This document shows positions 14,201-20,822 of a stretch of 64,000 nt of DNA, in pieces. The translations under genes were made by a program, and so were the position numbers. Under the pieces are notes generated by a model that searched no databases, was not told where the DNA came from, and saw nothing but the letters and a program-made list of their open reading frames with translations. The DNA is taken from contig CAJNDS010002374.1 of the NCBI GenBank assembly GCA_905221605.1, positions 310,001 through 374,000 of the forward strand. Direction: 5' to 3'. Every line of letters starts with the position of its first letter. Positions within the stretch are counted from its first letter, which is position 1. The stretch comes from Symbiodinium natans (taxonomy: Eukaryota; Sar; Dinophyceae; Suessiales; Symbiodiniaceae).

Positions 14201-16918
14201 CTGGAGGTCTCCGTGCTCGCCGAGGCCGAGGGCACGGAGAGCGGTGCGTCTGTGGACGTGGCACTGGCCACTCCCGAGCGGTCCCGGGCCGTTCAAGTCT
14301 GGTCCGTCCTCGGTGTCGCCGCGTACCTGTCCTACGGCGTGAAGAAGGTGGTGCCCATCGTGCACCAGGGCCTCGCCAGCATCACTGCACCGTGGCAGTG
14401 GCTCCTGCTGGTGGCCACGACTCTCAGCCTGCTAATGAGAGCCTTTCTTTTATTGTAGGTGTCACATATAGATATGATGAACATACAAATAGAAATAGAA
14501 ATAGATGCATGAACTTGCACGAGCACAAAGACGCGCGCACAAGGTACAGAATGGTATACTCGTTCGTGAGGCAAAAGCAAAAAAAGACTCAGTCTGACGG
14601 AAGCCGAGGCTGGGGTTCTTTGGCTTCGTGGAGGGCTACCGGGGCTTTCAGCAGGGCTTCTGCCCGCGAGTCGTCAGCCGCGCCTGGGCCGTGTCGGAGA
14701 AGTTCCCAGAGGTCTCAACAAGGACTCCCGGAGACGAAAGCATGAGGGAAGAGTGAGGGAAGTAGGAGGCATTTCCGTTTGCACTTGGCCGTGAGCAGCT
14801 CTGAGCTGATACAGCACGTGTGTAGGCCAGGCACCTCAGTCTCCAAAGCTCTATTGGGCGAAACAGAGTCTTGAACCTGAGCATTCCTTGCAAGGGACCT
14901 GCTGAAGCGGAACGTGGCCCGTCTCATGGGGAAAGACGTGCCTGAAGCTCCAAGAGCCACAGCCACGCTGTTACACAAGCTTTTCGCCCCAGCATTCTGC
15001 ATTGGCTATTTTCATGGCACGCGAAAGCGCGTGATCTCCAGCTGGTGTGTTACCACCACCATCTTCTTCGTGGTCGTCTTTGTGCGCAAGCTGCCCAACC
15101 CCTACCGTGCCATCCTGGATGCCTGGAGCTTAAGCCCGATAGATTCTCCACGGATTCTCTAAAGATTCTCTACGTTTTCTCTATAGATTCACTATATAGA
15201 TGCACTGTAGATGCTTTGCAGGGTTCGTACGGATTCTGAGATTCTGCCAGATTCTTCTTGAGGCCGGCGTCATCGTCGGCCTGCTCTGGGGCACGGTGTC
15301 CGTCCTACTCCTCTTTGCCCGGTCACTCCGCGCGGGCAAGCCTCCCAACTTCGACCCTTGCTTGCCAGCTGACACGCCCTACCACCCTTGAACCTGCTCT
15401 GAGACCTTTAGTTTTATCAATCATATTCATATATTCGCAATATATTGTTATGAATATTGTTGCTGCTCAGAGAAGTTTTTGTTGGGAGCCGGGCAAGAGC
15501 CCGGGCTGCGGCAACCTCACAGACACTTCGCCGGCGAAAACTTGCCGAAGGTCGCGTGGAAAAAGGATAAAGGCTGGGCGTGGCAATCGCACGTGCCCAG
15601 TGCCACCCAGCTCACACGATATACAAGGATGGCATCAACAAGCCCAAGTCAAGGGGCAAAGTGAATGTGTCAGCTGGAAGGTGGCCAGATTCGTTGGAGG
15701 CCCTGGCGCAGTTGCTGCTGGCAGAGGCGCGGCCCAAGATCCGGCATCCTCGCAATGCTCTTTGCAAAAAGAAGTCAGAGCTTCAGTGTGGGGGGGGGGG
15801 GGCGCCTGTCTTGTTTGAGTCGCGAGGTCCGGGCCGTGGAGCCGACGAAGCCGCTGCTGCTGGCCGGGCATTCCTTTGGAGCCACCGTTTGCCTGGAGAT
15901 GGCCAGGCAGGCCGAGGCCTGGTGCGTGACACCCCAAACAAGCACCTCAAGCACTTCAATCTCCAAGCTTCAGGCCAGCAAGCCTCTGAACTCTTTCTTC
16001 AGAGCGACCAATGTGGAAGAAAGCTCCAATATAAAATAAAATAAAAGCAAAGAAAATCTCGAAGCTCCTGACGCTGCAGGGTCACTGACCGGGAACCAAC
16101 CGGCCGCGAAAGCTTATTCTTAACAACAAGACAAACTGTTCGGCAAAAACCCCTAATTTCTGAGCGCCCCTCGCCATGAGATGTGGACTCGGTGTGGATC
16201 TGGTCGTCTCCTGTAGCTCGTAAAGCTCCGTAGCTCGTGTTGGTTTCAGCAGGTCAGTATTTAGAAGAAAATCCTTTCGGAGGCATCGGGCCAAGCCGTG
16301 GCGTTGGTGGCGCTTCTGGACCCCAGGACGCTGCTCCCTTTGGAGGGTGATGCAGGCGCACAAGAAACGAAGCAGGGGATTTGGGAGCCGTCTGAGTCTC
16401 CAAATTCTGGGGCCACGCTGTGATTGTGGACTTAAGAGGCGATGTCTTTGAGAGCGGCCTGCTGGACACCCTGGCGATGCTGTCTCAAAGCGTTGCGGAC
16501 GGGGCGCGCTACGCCGCGGTTGTCGAGGACCATCTCGCACGCCAGGTTCATGCTCTCCTCGAAGGGGTGGGGTCTTTTTTTTGGGGCTGGGTCTTAGAAG
16601 ATGTCACAATTTCTGAGAGGAAGCTTTGGCCTCAACTTCCGACGATCCGGAAGCTTTGCGCCAGCTCCTAGGCCCGCTCACGGAGAGTGCCCGCACATGT
16701 CTGCCCCTTCTGTACAGAGCACTCACAACATGTTTCCCGGAGCAGCGGCAGGCCCCGCAGCCTCTGCGCTGGAGCACGTCCATGAAACTTTTCGGTGGTA
16801 CGCTGGGCTCCTGACCAATGCCCGCCATCGCCCCAGACTTCCCAATCCACTGAGGTTTGGTACAGCCGGGGATGCGGTGTGCGTGTGTGATCAATTAAGC
16901 TCAGTGTCTCTCGCTCTC

Positions 16919-16975
<57 letters not shown>

Positions 16976-17888
16976 TTCTGTAAACTCTGTGTGACCATGC
17001 GCTGCTCTCGCAAATGCCCCAGGGCCGGACGACACGCCTCTGCAAGCCAGGCGACGGCACTTGCTTGAATTGCCCGCTTTTGCCCCCAGCGGCCCACGAA
17101 GCACTTCAGCGCTTCATCACTTCATCCCTTCTCAGACTTCTCATCCCCCTTGCCTGCTTGGCTTCCCTTTTCGCTTCCCTTTTGGCTTCCCTTTTGGCTG
17201 CCCTTTTTTTCTTTGGCAGTTCTGCGCCAGGCTGCTGTGGGTGCGGGCCGCGGAAGCCTGGCGCGACGCCGTCAGCTCCTTTGGCGCCCGGTGCGATGCC
17301 CAGCTCGAGCTGAGTTTGGAGTCTGAGGCAGACACAGACACACCAGCGAAGAAGATCGTGAGCCGTGTGCAGGCTCTGGCAAAATTTCGAAGGTTTGAGT
17401 TTGGAAGCGGGATAGGATACAGGGCTGTAATACAGGGGGATTGCCATGACACGTGAGCCGCAGCGAGTCACGGCGAGTCGATACTGCTTTTTTCGAAGGC
17501 GGCGGTCTTCCAGGAAGATGCCTCCGTGGCTGACCACCTGCGACTGATGGGGGCGAGCGGGGTGGCAGCGGCGGAGGCTCCGCCAAAAGGAGAGGTGAGG
17601 AGAGCGGGAGATTTAGAGATGCGATTTCAAGGGTGAGACTATCATTCTGAAGGAAGGATGTCTTGCAGAGGGGAAAAATGTGGGGGAGGGTAGAGAACTA
17701 GCCTAGCACACCAGGAACTCTATATACTACAGACATGTGGGAGTTCTTTGCCTTTTCTTGGGCGAGCGGAGGCCGCAGTCCCGGCTTCCGGGGACCACTT
17801 CGCGATGCTCCACGAGCCGCACGTCGTGCCGCTGGCGCTGCGGCCGATGCCCCAGCCATTTGTCGTGCAGCAACTTGGTACACTTTAA
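473..17888 (+). CDS. Modular type I polyketide synthase, 3' part of the gene (structural KR, ER, KR, ACP, TE), many exons, 5' end outside the window
   Basis: A type I polyketide synthase builds an acyl chain held on its carrier protein. This part would reduce the beta-carbon (ketoreductase, then enoylreductase) and release the product (thioesterase). Recognisable pieces occur in canonical order on one strand: structural KR half, MDR-type ER, catalytic KR, ACP and TE. Each is split into short exons with AG|G acceptors. The ketosynthase, acyltransferase and dehydratase expected upstream are not in the window; an open segment at about 232-400 may be a linker from that side, but I do not recognise it. 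The gene ends at TAA 17886-17888, just after the TE histidine motif. An alternative reading is that the TE is a separate gene, because another gene lies between ACP and TE. The KR split by a 5.8-kb intron is firm, since both halves are diagnostic. Domain details follow as separate entries. Confidence 0.88.
781..849 (+). repeat. (CT)n microsatellite acting as polypyrimidine tract before a PKS exon
   Basis: Nearly pure CT dinucleotides run to the acceptor CTGCAG that starts the exon at 854. The position suggests an expanded polypyrimidine tract. The same arrangement recurs at other introns in the window. Confidence 0.9.
1460..4517 (+). CDS. PKS enoylreductase (ER) domain, about nine exons
   Basis: The ER reduces the alpha-beta double bond of the acyl-ACP with NADPH. 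Family landmarks appear in order: [11 protein letters not shown]-like start (about 1525), [14 protein letters not shown] (about 1650), GLNFRDVLN (1820-1846), [13 protein letters not shown] (1928), [16 protein letters not shown] (2101), [18 protein letters not shown] (2230), [14 protein letters not shown] (2530), [18 protein letters not shown] (2674), the nucleotide-binding motif [13 protein letters not shown] (2898-2945), a second Rossmann segment [11 protein letters not shown] (3080), [11 protein letters not shown] (3262), [20 protein letters not shown] (3455), and the C-terminal AQNIGKVVL at 4462. Exons are 60-120 nt long. Several junctions need GC donors, for example after the GLNFRDVLN exon and the one before it. 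All expected blocks are present in frame within their exons, so this looks functional. Confidence 0.9.
4625..5735 (+). CDS. PKS catalytic ketoreductase (KR) domain, N-terminal part (exons before the 5.8-kb intron)
   Basis: The KR reduces the beta-keto group with NADPH. The cofactor motif [12 protein letters not shown] lies at 4632-4667. It is followed by [20 protein letters not shown] (4804), a 'CDVSEEASV' strand (about 5138), [17 protein letters not shown] (5255), [11 protein letters not shown] (5431), [14 protein letters not shown] (5567-5608) and the active-site stretch [15 protein letters not shown] (5665-5714). The catalytic Ser, Tyr and Asn of the short-chain dehydrogenase fold are all visible. 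The intron between APG and QGNY is only about 57 nt, starts with GC and ends in AG, and CAGGCCA occurs at both of its borders. The domain continues at 11573, beyond a very long intron. Confidence 0.9.
6051..6856 (+). CDS. Possible small gene nested in the KR intron, unknown function, C-terminal membrane segment
   Basis: An ATG at 6051 opens a short reading frame ([15 protein letters not shown]) that can splice in phase at a GT or GC donor near 6096 to an AG|G acceptor near 6341. The second exon is Ser/Arg/Lys-rich ([15 protein letters not shown]). A third open stretch from about 6655 ends at a stop near 6856 and holds a hydrophobic helix, [15 protein letters not shown], followed by a basic tail. 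I recognise no family. The case rests on codon-like texture, the start codon, splice phase and the terminal helix, so it is tentative. It lies inside the same PKS intron as the 411-residue gene and on the same strand. It could instead be intron sequence that happens to be open. Confidence 0.3.
7250..8600. other. Intronic sequence between nested genes, with short inverted motifs
   Basis: I see no coding exon here. Around 7735-7930 there are several imperfect inverted copies of a CCAAGAAC/GTTCTTGG motif, capable of folding back. From about 8360 to 8590 the + strand is G-rich, with many GGGG runs. That stretch lies just upstream of the intact 411-codon ORF and might be its 5' flank, but no promoter element can be named. 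Confidence 0.4.
8840..10075 (+). CDS. Single-exon multi-pass membrane protein of unknown function, 411 residues, inside the PKS ketoreductase intron
   Basis: An uninterrupted ORF with natural protein composition, unlike every other gene here, which is finely split. It starts with a basic segment ([17 protein letters not shown]), then hydrophobic helices at about residues 42-62 ([17 protein letters not shown]), 101-123 ([14 protein letters not shown]), 143-165 ([18 protein letters not shown]) and 247-274 ([20 protein letters not shown]). The C-terminal third is soluble and ends in an acidic stretch followed by a basic tail. I do not recognise the family. The reading frame is open to the end with no frameshift. 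Lack of introns suggests arrival as a retrocopy or transferred gene. I found no relic spliced-leader sequence upstream and no poly(A) tract downstream to prove it. It sits on the same strand as the host gene, between KR exons ending near 5735 and starting at 11573. Confidence 0.75.
   Translation: MWAWEHLKGFFQKRKAKSTLVRKRLLWLVPLTMVVKPGGVEKYVGAISAGFIVLGILASTMGLQFPVLALEWLTINGETWDLGDNKKKWEHRFFKQPDQSRQIGGFLILLRAVANGSTLVYSAFILPERNPEENLNLSKYLLAWLEAPLAGLGALVCLYYLLKIFCKEEMDAGDCVMFAKFVRRLARFSALSSLPYANPAVLWGQLQGGIDDFHLRLQKQRDIGDEEFKENGNRVPSKDLYWIEILGLGYVVFSQMAYIALFACAAIGSVVVKTSQVNFVSAKAWHEWTPAELIQLASFINALSGLGLDPNLIGLVKVLRERYPGEAKKFGKSKDDELVDCWQVAVTDTFINVERAQNGHNKLRRSAIVVALSLDLTDCCNVMNEGEEGDEEAAWHGARSKSVTVKSRNTE
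10440..10740. repeat. Trinucleotide/hexanucleotide microsatellite cluster (CAC-type, then TTCTGC/TTCTAC)
   Basis: From about 10446 to 10600 the + strand is built of CAC/ACC triplets and CACGACAC variants. From about 10616 to 10735 it switches to TTCTGC and TTCTAC repeats. The long open frames across it in several phases are only what repeated codons produce. It lies in the large PKS intron, after the nested 411-codon gene. Confidence 0.9.
10985..11205. repeat. Tandem repeat of about 85 bp, three copies
   Basis: Three copies start at about 10990, 11080 and 11167. Each contains CATGTTGCTGAA followed by TGACAC, a CCAG/CAGTG segment with TTTGCGAC or TTTTCGAC, then ACAACATGCAA and a C-run. The third copy is truncated after GATTTCGAC. 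Copies differ mainly in C-run length. It is intronic. Confidence 0.85.
11241..11412. repeat. TAC/GAC/TAGGAC microsatellite
   Basis: This tract changes along its length: TAC triplets, GAC/TAC mixtures, then GACTAG and again GACTAC. Such nested variation suggests successive expansions. It lies in the last part of the PKS KR intron, about 160 bp before the next coding exon. Confidence 0.9.
11573..12065 (+). CDS. PKS ketoreductase C-terminal exons and post-KR segment
   Basis: This completes the KR after the long intron. An acceptor CAG precedes [10 protein letters not shown] (11573-11603), the diagnostic 'WGpWa' lid motif. A second exon from 11670 reads [20 protein letters not shown], matching the 'GMa...l...Gi.pl' helix. 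A third, after a (CT)n tract ending near 11847, reads [13 protein letters not shown] fourth contains [15 protein letters not shown] (about 11996-12040), the usual segment between KR and ACP. A further exon near 12130-12200 ([20 protein letters not shown]) looks like an inter-domain linker. Because these blocks only make sense joined to 4625-5735, the genes between them are truly intronic. Confidence 0.85.
12762..13610 (+). CDS. PKS acyl carrier protein (ACP) domain and Pro/Ala-rich linker
   Basis: The ACP carries the growing chain on a phosphopantetheine arm. Helix 1 is encoded from 12762 ([20 protein letters not shown]). The attachment motif [18 protein letters not shown] starts at 13003, with the modifiable serine codon at 13016-13018. 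The exon near 13183 gives [14 protein letters not shown], matching the family's 'lpaTlvFDyPT'. A short exon near 13346 gives [13 protein letters not shown], the last helix. A linker ([18 protein letters not shown]) follows at about 13517. Only one ACP copy is visible. Confidence 0.9.
14033..15391 (+). CDS. Small multi-pass membrane protein with N-terminal signal, four exons, located between PKS ACP and TE exons
   Basis: Proposed exons: 14033-14454, 14609-14711, 14895-15120 and 15263-15391 (stop 15389-15391). Donors are GT, GT and GC. Joins are in phase, for example [13 protein letters not shown]. The start at 14033 gives a basic head and hydrophobic core ([20 protein letters not shown]), a signal or bipartite leader. 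An in-frame upstream ATG at 13919 is possible. Later segments carry [56 protein letters not shown] and two or three hydrophobic helices. From memory this pattern resembles small uncharacterised bacterial membrane proteins with GYRGFQ, FHATRRR and PWRGIVDAG motifs; I cannot name the family. A bacterial-like core with a leader would suit an organelle membrane protein. Its place inside the PKS gene is odd. Confidence 0.7.
15680..17888 (+). CDS. PKS thioesterase (TE) domain, terminal exons and stop
   Basis: The alpha/beta-hydrolase TE cleaves the finished chain from the ACP. A helix exon near 15689 reads [17 protein letters not shown]. The next exon (about 15827-15922) reads [20 protein letters not shown], with the nucleophile serine codon at 15872-15874. 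Further exons give [13 protein letters not shown] (16296), [20 protein letters not shown] (16462), [15 protein letters not shown] (16637), [14 protein letters not shown] (17231) and [20 protein letters not shown] (17500). The last exon has [13 protein letters not shown] (about 17787), with the catalytic His codon at 17796-17798, and stops at 17886-17888. I did not find the N-terminal strand (LVHG-type), so a short upstream exon was missed or is lost. Confidence 0.85.
16900..16980 (+). repeat. (CT)n microsatellite in a thioesterase-region intron
   Basis: About 70 nt of CT dinucleotides with two CCC interruptions, upstream of TE exons. It has the same strand bias as the tracts at 781, 5505, 11801 and 42041. 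Confidence 0.9.
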
Positions 17889-19430
17889 GATGAGAGAAAC
17901 TAGAGTAATTTACTCTAATTAGAGTAATATTAGCGTAATAGTAGAGTAATATTTCGAGTAATTAGAATCAGAGTGAACTGCAAGAGAAGGCTGGGGCCAG
18001 GCTCTCCCATCTCCTTGTCGTGTGAGGCTCTGCCACGCCATGGTGGAGGCCTCTGAGGTGGTTCAGGACGGGGCATCGCGAGTGTGCACCTGGACGGTCG
18101 GGGTGGCACTCCTTTCGGGTCTCTTCCACATCCCTCCCCCTTGTGAGTGCTGGTGTGTGTGTGTGTGTGTGTGTGTGCGTTTCTTTCGGTCACTCCGCAG
18201 GTCATCCCTCTCACGCCTCAGACCGAGCCTTTCCTGCTGCGCCTGTTTTGCTGGCCGGCCTCAGTCTCCACTTCTTCAACTTGTCCTGGGCCACTGCTTC
18301 GTGTCCGTTTCTTTTTTCTCTCTTTGTTGGTTTTTTGTGTTATATCTTTCTTTCTTTTTCGGGCCTTCAAGCTTCAAGCAGAAGGTGCCGCGGTACACCT
18401 CGGACTGCAGCTACTCCTCCGGGCCTTGTGCACCTGGCCCTGTCCACCATGCGCCGTTTCTGCCCAGTGTTCTCCAGCGTCTTCCTGTGCCCTGTTTGGG
18501 CCACCTCCAGGATTTTCCGTTGCCTGTCTCGGGTTGCCAGCAAAGCGAGCTCCAGGCGCAGCGACAAGGCTCAGTCCAAAGGAAGGGGGGCGAATGCCCA
18601 GAGAGACCGAGGTGAACAGCAGCGCCTCGCTTGAGACAGGCGACGGAAAAGCCTGGCCTCATTGCCTTGCAGCACAGGGGTTCGCAGCGAAAAGGCGCAG
18701 TCCAGCCCAGAGGAAGGGGCGAATGCCCAGAGAGTCCGAGTCCGAGTCAGCCACTTCGCCCTTTCCTTTGGACTGAGCCTTTTCGCTGCGACTAGCGCAG
18801 CTCGCTTTGCTGGCTAGCCTCAGTCCTTCCCCCTTTCTGTTTGTTCTCCTATTTCCCCCCCCGCCCGCCCACTTCTGGCCCAGACTAGCCGTCTCGGCTC
18901 CACACCCCGCACCTGGCACACTTCTGTTCGTCTCCCAGCAAGCTTGTGCCCACCCTGACCGCAGTCGGGGGAGGTTGATTCTACGGGGCGTGCCCGCGTG
19001 CGTCGGGCCGCCCTCTCGCATAGTGCCTTCGAGCGAATGAGGTTGCTTAGTTGCCCGCTTGGAAGCCCCCTACCCGCGGATGTTAAGTATCCCAGCGGGG
19101 GTGAGAAATTCCGCCAGGAAAGCCTGCAGTCCTGGGCGACCTGCCAGCCTCAGTTCACGCCTCGCAGTGCCCATGTCCGCAGCCTTTGGTTCGCCTTCGT
19201 TTGTCTTTCTCGCTCTCATCCCGCTGTTGGACCCCTGCTGCCATGCGAGTGTTTCGAAACTTCCCTGGCCCTTCGACCTGGTGGCTGCGGCTCCATCTCG
19301 TGCCTTCGTCGAAGTATGCCTGGCTGTGGTCTTTCGCTCCACCGCTTTCGTTAATGCCTCTTGGTTGGCTCCTCTGCCCGCCGCTCTCCGCGTATGGGGA
19401 GTTTACTGCTGTGGTGCCGTCTGTCGCGCT
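17889..19430. other. Intergenic stretch with diverged direct and inverted repeats, no gene recognised
   Basis: After the PKS stop I see no exon I can support. A (GT)n run lies at about 18153-18176. A segment at 18534-18590 (CCAGCAAAGCGAGCT... AAGGCTCAGTCCAAAGGAA) recurs inverted at about 18760-18823 and as a partial direct copy at about 18689-18735. A further diverged copy of the inverted arm lies at 18220-18280. The open frames here are GC-rich accidents. Confidence 0.5.
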
Positions 19431-20142
19431 TCCTCCCTCCCTCCCTTCCCTCCCTTCCCTCCCTTCCCTCCCTTCCCTCCCTTCCCTCCCTTCCCTCCCT
19501 TCCCTCCCTTCCCTCCCTTCCCTCCCCTCCCTTCCCTCCCTTCCCTCCCTTCCCTCCCTTCCCGCCCTTCCTCCCTTCCCTCCCTCCTTCCCTCCCTTCC
19601 CCTCCCTTCCCTCCCTTCCCGCTCCCTTCCCCCTCCCTTCCCTCTCCCTTCCCTCTCCCTTCCCTTCTCCCTGCCCTCTCCTTCCCTCTCCCTCGCCCTT
19701 CCTCTCCCTTCCCTCCCGTCCCTCCCTTTCCCTCCCTTTCCCCCTCCCTTCCCTCCCGTCCCCCTCCCTTCCCCCTCCCTTCCCCCCTCCCTTCCCTCTC
19801 CCCTTCCCTTCCCCTCCCTTCCCTTCCCCCTTCCCTCCCTCCCTTCCCTCCCTCCCCCTTCCCTTCCCTCCCTCCCTTTCCCTCCCTTCCCTCCCTTCCC
19901 GCCCTTCCCTCCCTCCCCCCTTCCTCTCCCTCCCTCCCGCCCTTGCCCTCCTTCCCTCCCCCCCTCCCTTCCCTCCTTCCCTCCCTCCCTTTCCCTCCTT
20001 CCCCCCTCCCTCCCTTCCCTCCCTTCCCTCCCTTCCCTCCCTTCCCTCCCTTCCCTCCCTTCCCTCCCTTCCCTCCCTTTCCCTCCCTTCCCTCCCTTCC
20101 CTCCCTTCCCTCCCTTCCCTCCCTTCCCTCCCTTCCTCCCTT
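19428..20142. repeat. Polypyrimidine tandem tract, 9-bp unit CCCTCCCTT, about 0.7 kb
   Basis: The tract is almost entirely C and T on the + strand. It is regular (CCCTCCCTT)n at both ends and degenerate in the middle. The unit is a multiple of three, so all frames read through as PFP/PSL or, on the other strand, GREGK-type peptides; none is a credible protein. The complementary strand has GGGA runs suited to G-quadruplex or triplex DNA. Confidence 0.95.
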
Positions 20143-20145
20143 GAT

Positions 20146-20820
20146 GCGGCACTCTACCCAGGGCAGGGCTCCAAGATGTTTTCGCATGCTTTTGTCAATC
20201 CGACTGCAGAGCCCTGCGCAGGACGAAGTTGGGGCGTGAGAGGCTGAGGCGACCTTGGAAGCCAGTTTGATATCAGAAAAAGTGAGAAGAAGTGAAGAAG
20301 TGAGGAGAAGCGAAGTGGATTTTAAGTCGACCTGTCGTTGTTACGTGCCTGAAGACCGGGCTCTCGGCCCGGCTCGGCCGTTCCTCCTCTCCGTTCTCGT
20401 GCTCGCAAGCCGCAAGAAGCTCGTGCCTCGAATCTCGAAATTGCGGCCACCTGAGCCGTAGAGTTGCACAGAGCGCAGACAGTCCTCTGGGCTGCGCTTA
20501 GAAGGCGCTCCCGGAGGAGTCATCCGTTTTCCGTAATTCGAAGATAGGGAGACGTGCTGGCAAGAGATGGACAAAGGGGGGGAGATGGGAGGGCTGCGCG
20601 ATTGGCCTTTCTGAGAATGGAGATGCGACTCAGAACTGACTGCACACTGAGCCGCTTTAGTGACCTGTCGGAGTTTAGAAGCGGACGGTATTGTCGTATT
20701 GTTGTTGCACAATGCCCGGGGAAGTCCCCACTTGCCACTTGCCACGTGCTATATTCACTCCCACATACAGAGCCCTGTATGGGGAGAAGCTCCTTGTAGC
20801 TCTGAGCGCACTGTTTTTGC
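20146..20820. other. No gene recognised between the polypyrimidine tract and the helical exons
   Basis: It contains a short GAAGAAGTGA-type purine repeat (about 20277-20315) and otherwise ordinary sequence. I see no exon that I can defend, although a first exon of the following gene could be here. Confidence 0.3.
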
Positions 20821-20822
20821 AG

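Noticed and set aside
19059-20247. Long Pro/Ser/Leu-rich and Gly/Arg/Lys-rich ORFs of 250-360 codons on both strands
   Set aside because: They are read-through of a 9-bp pyrimidine repeat, open in all frames.
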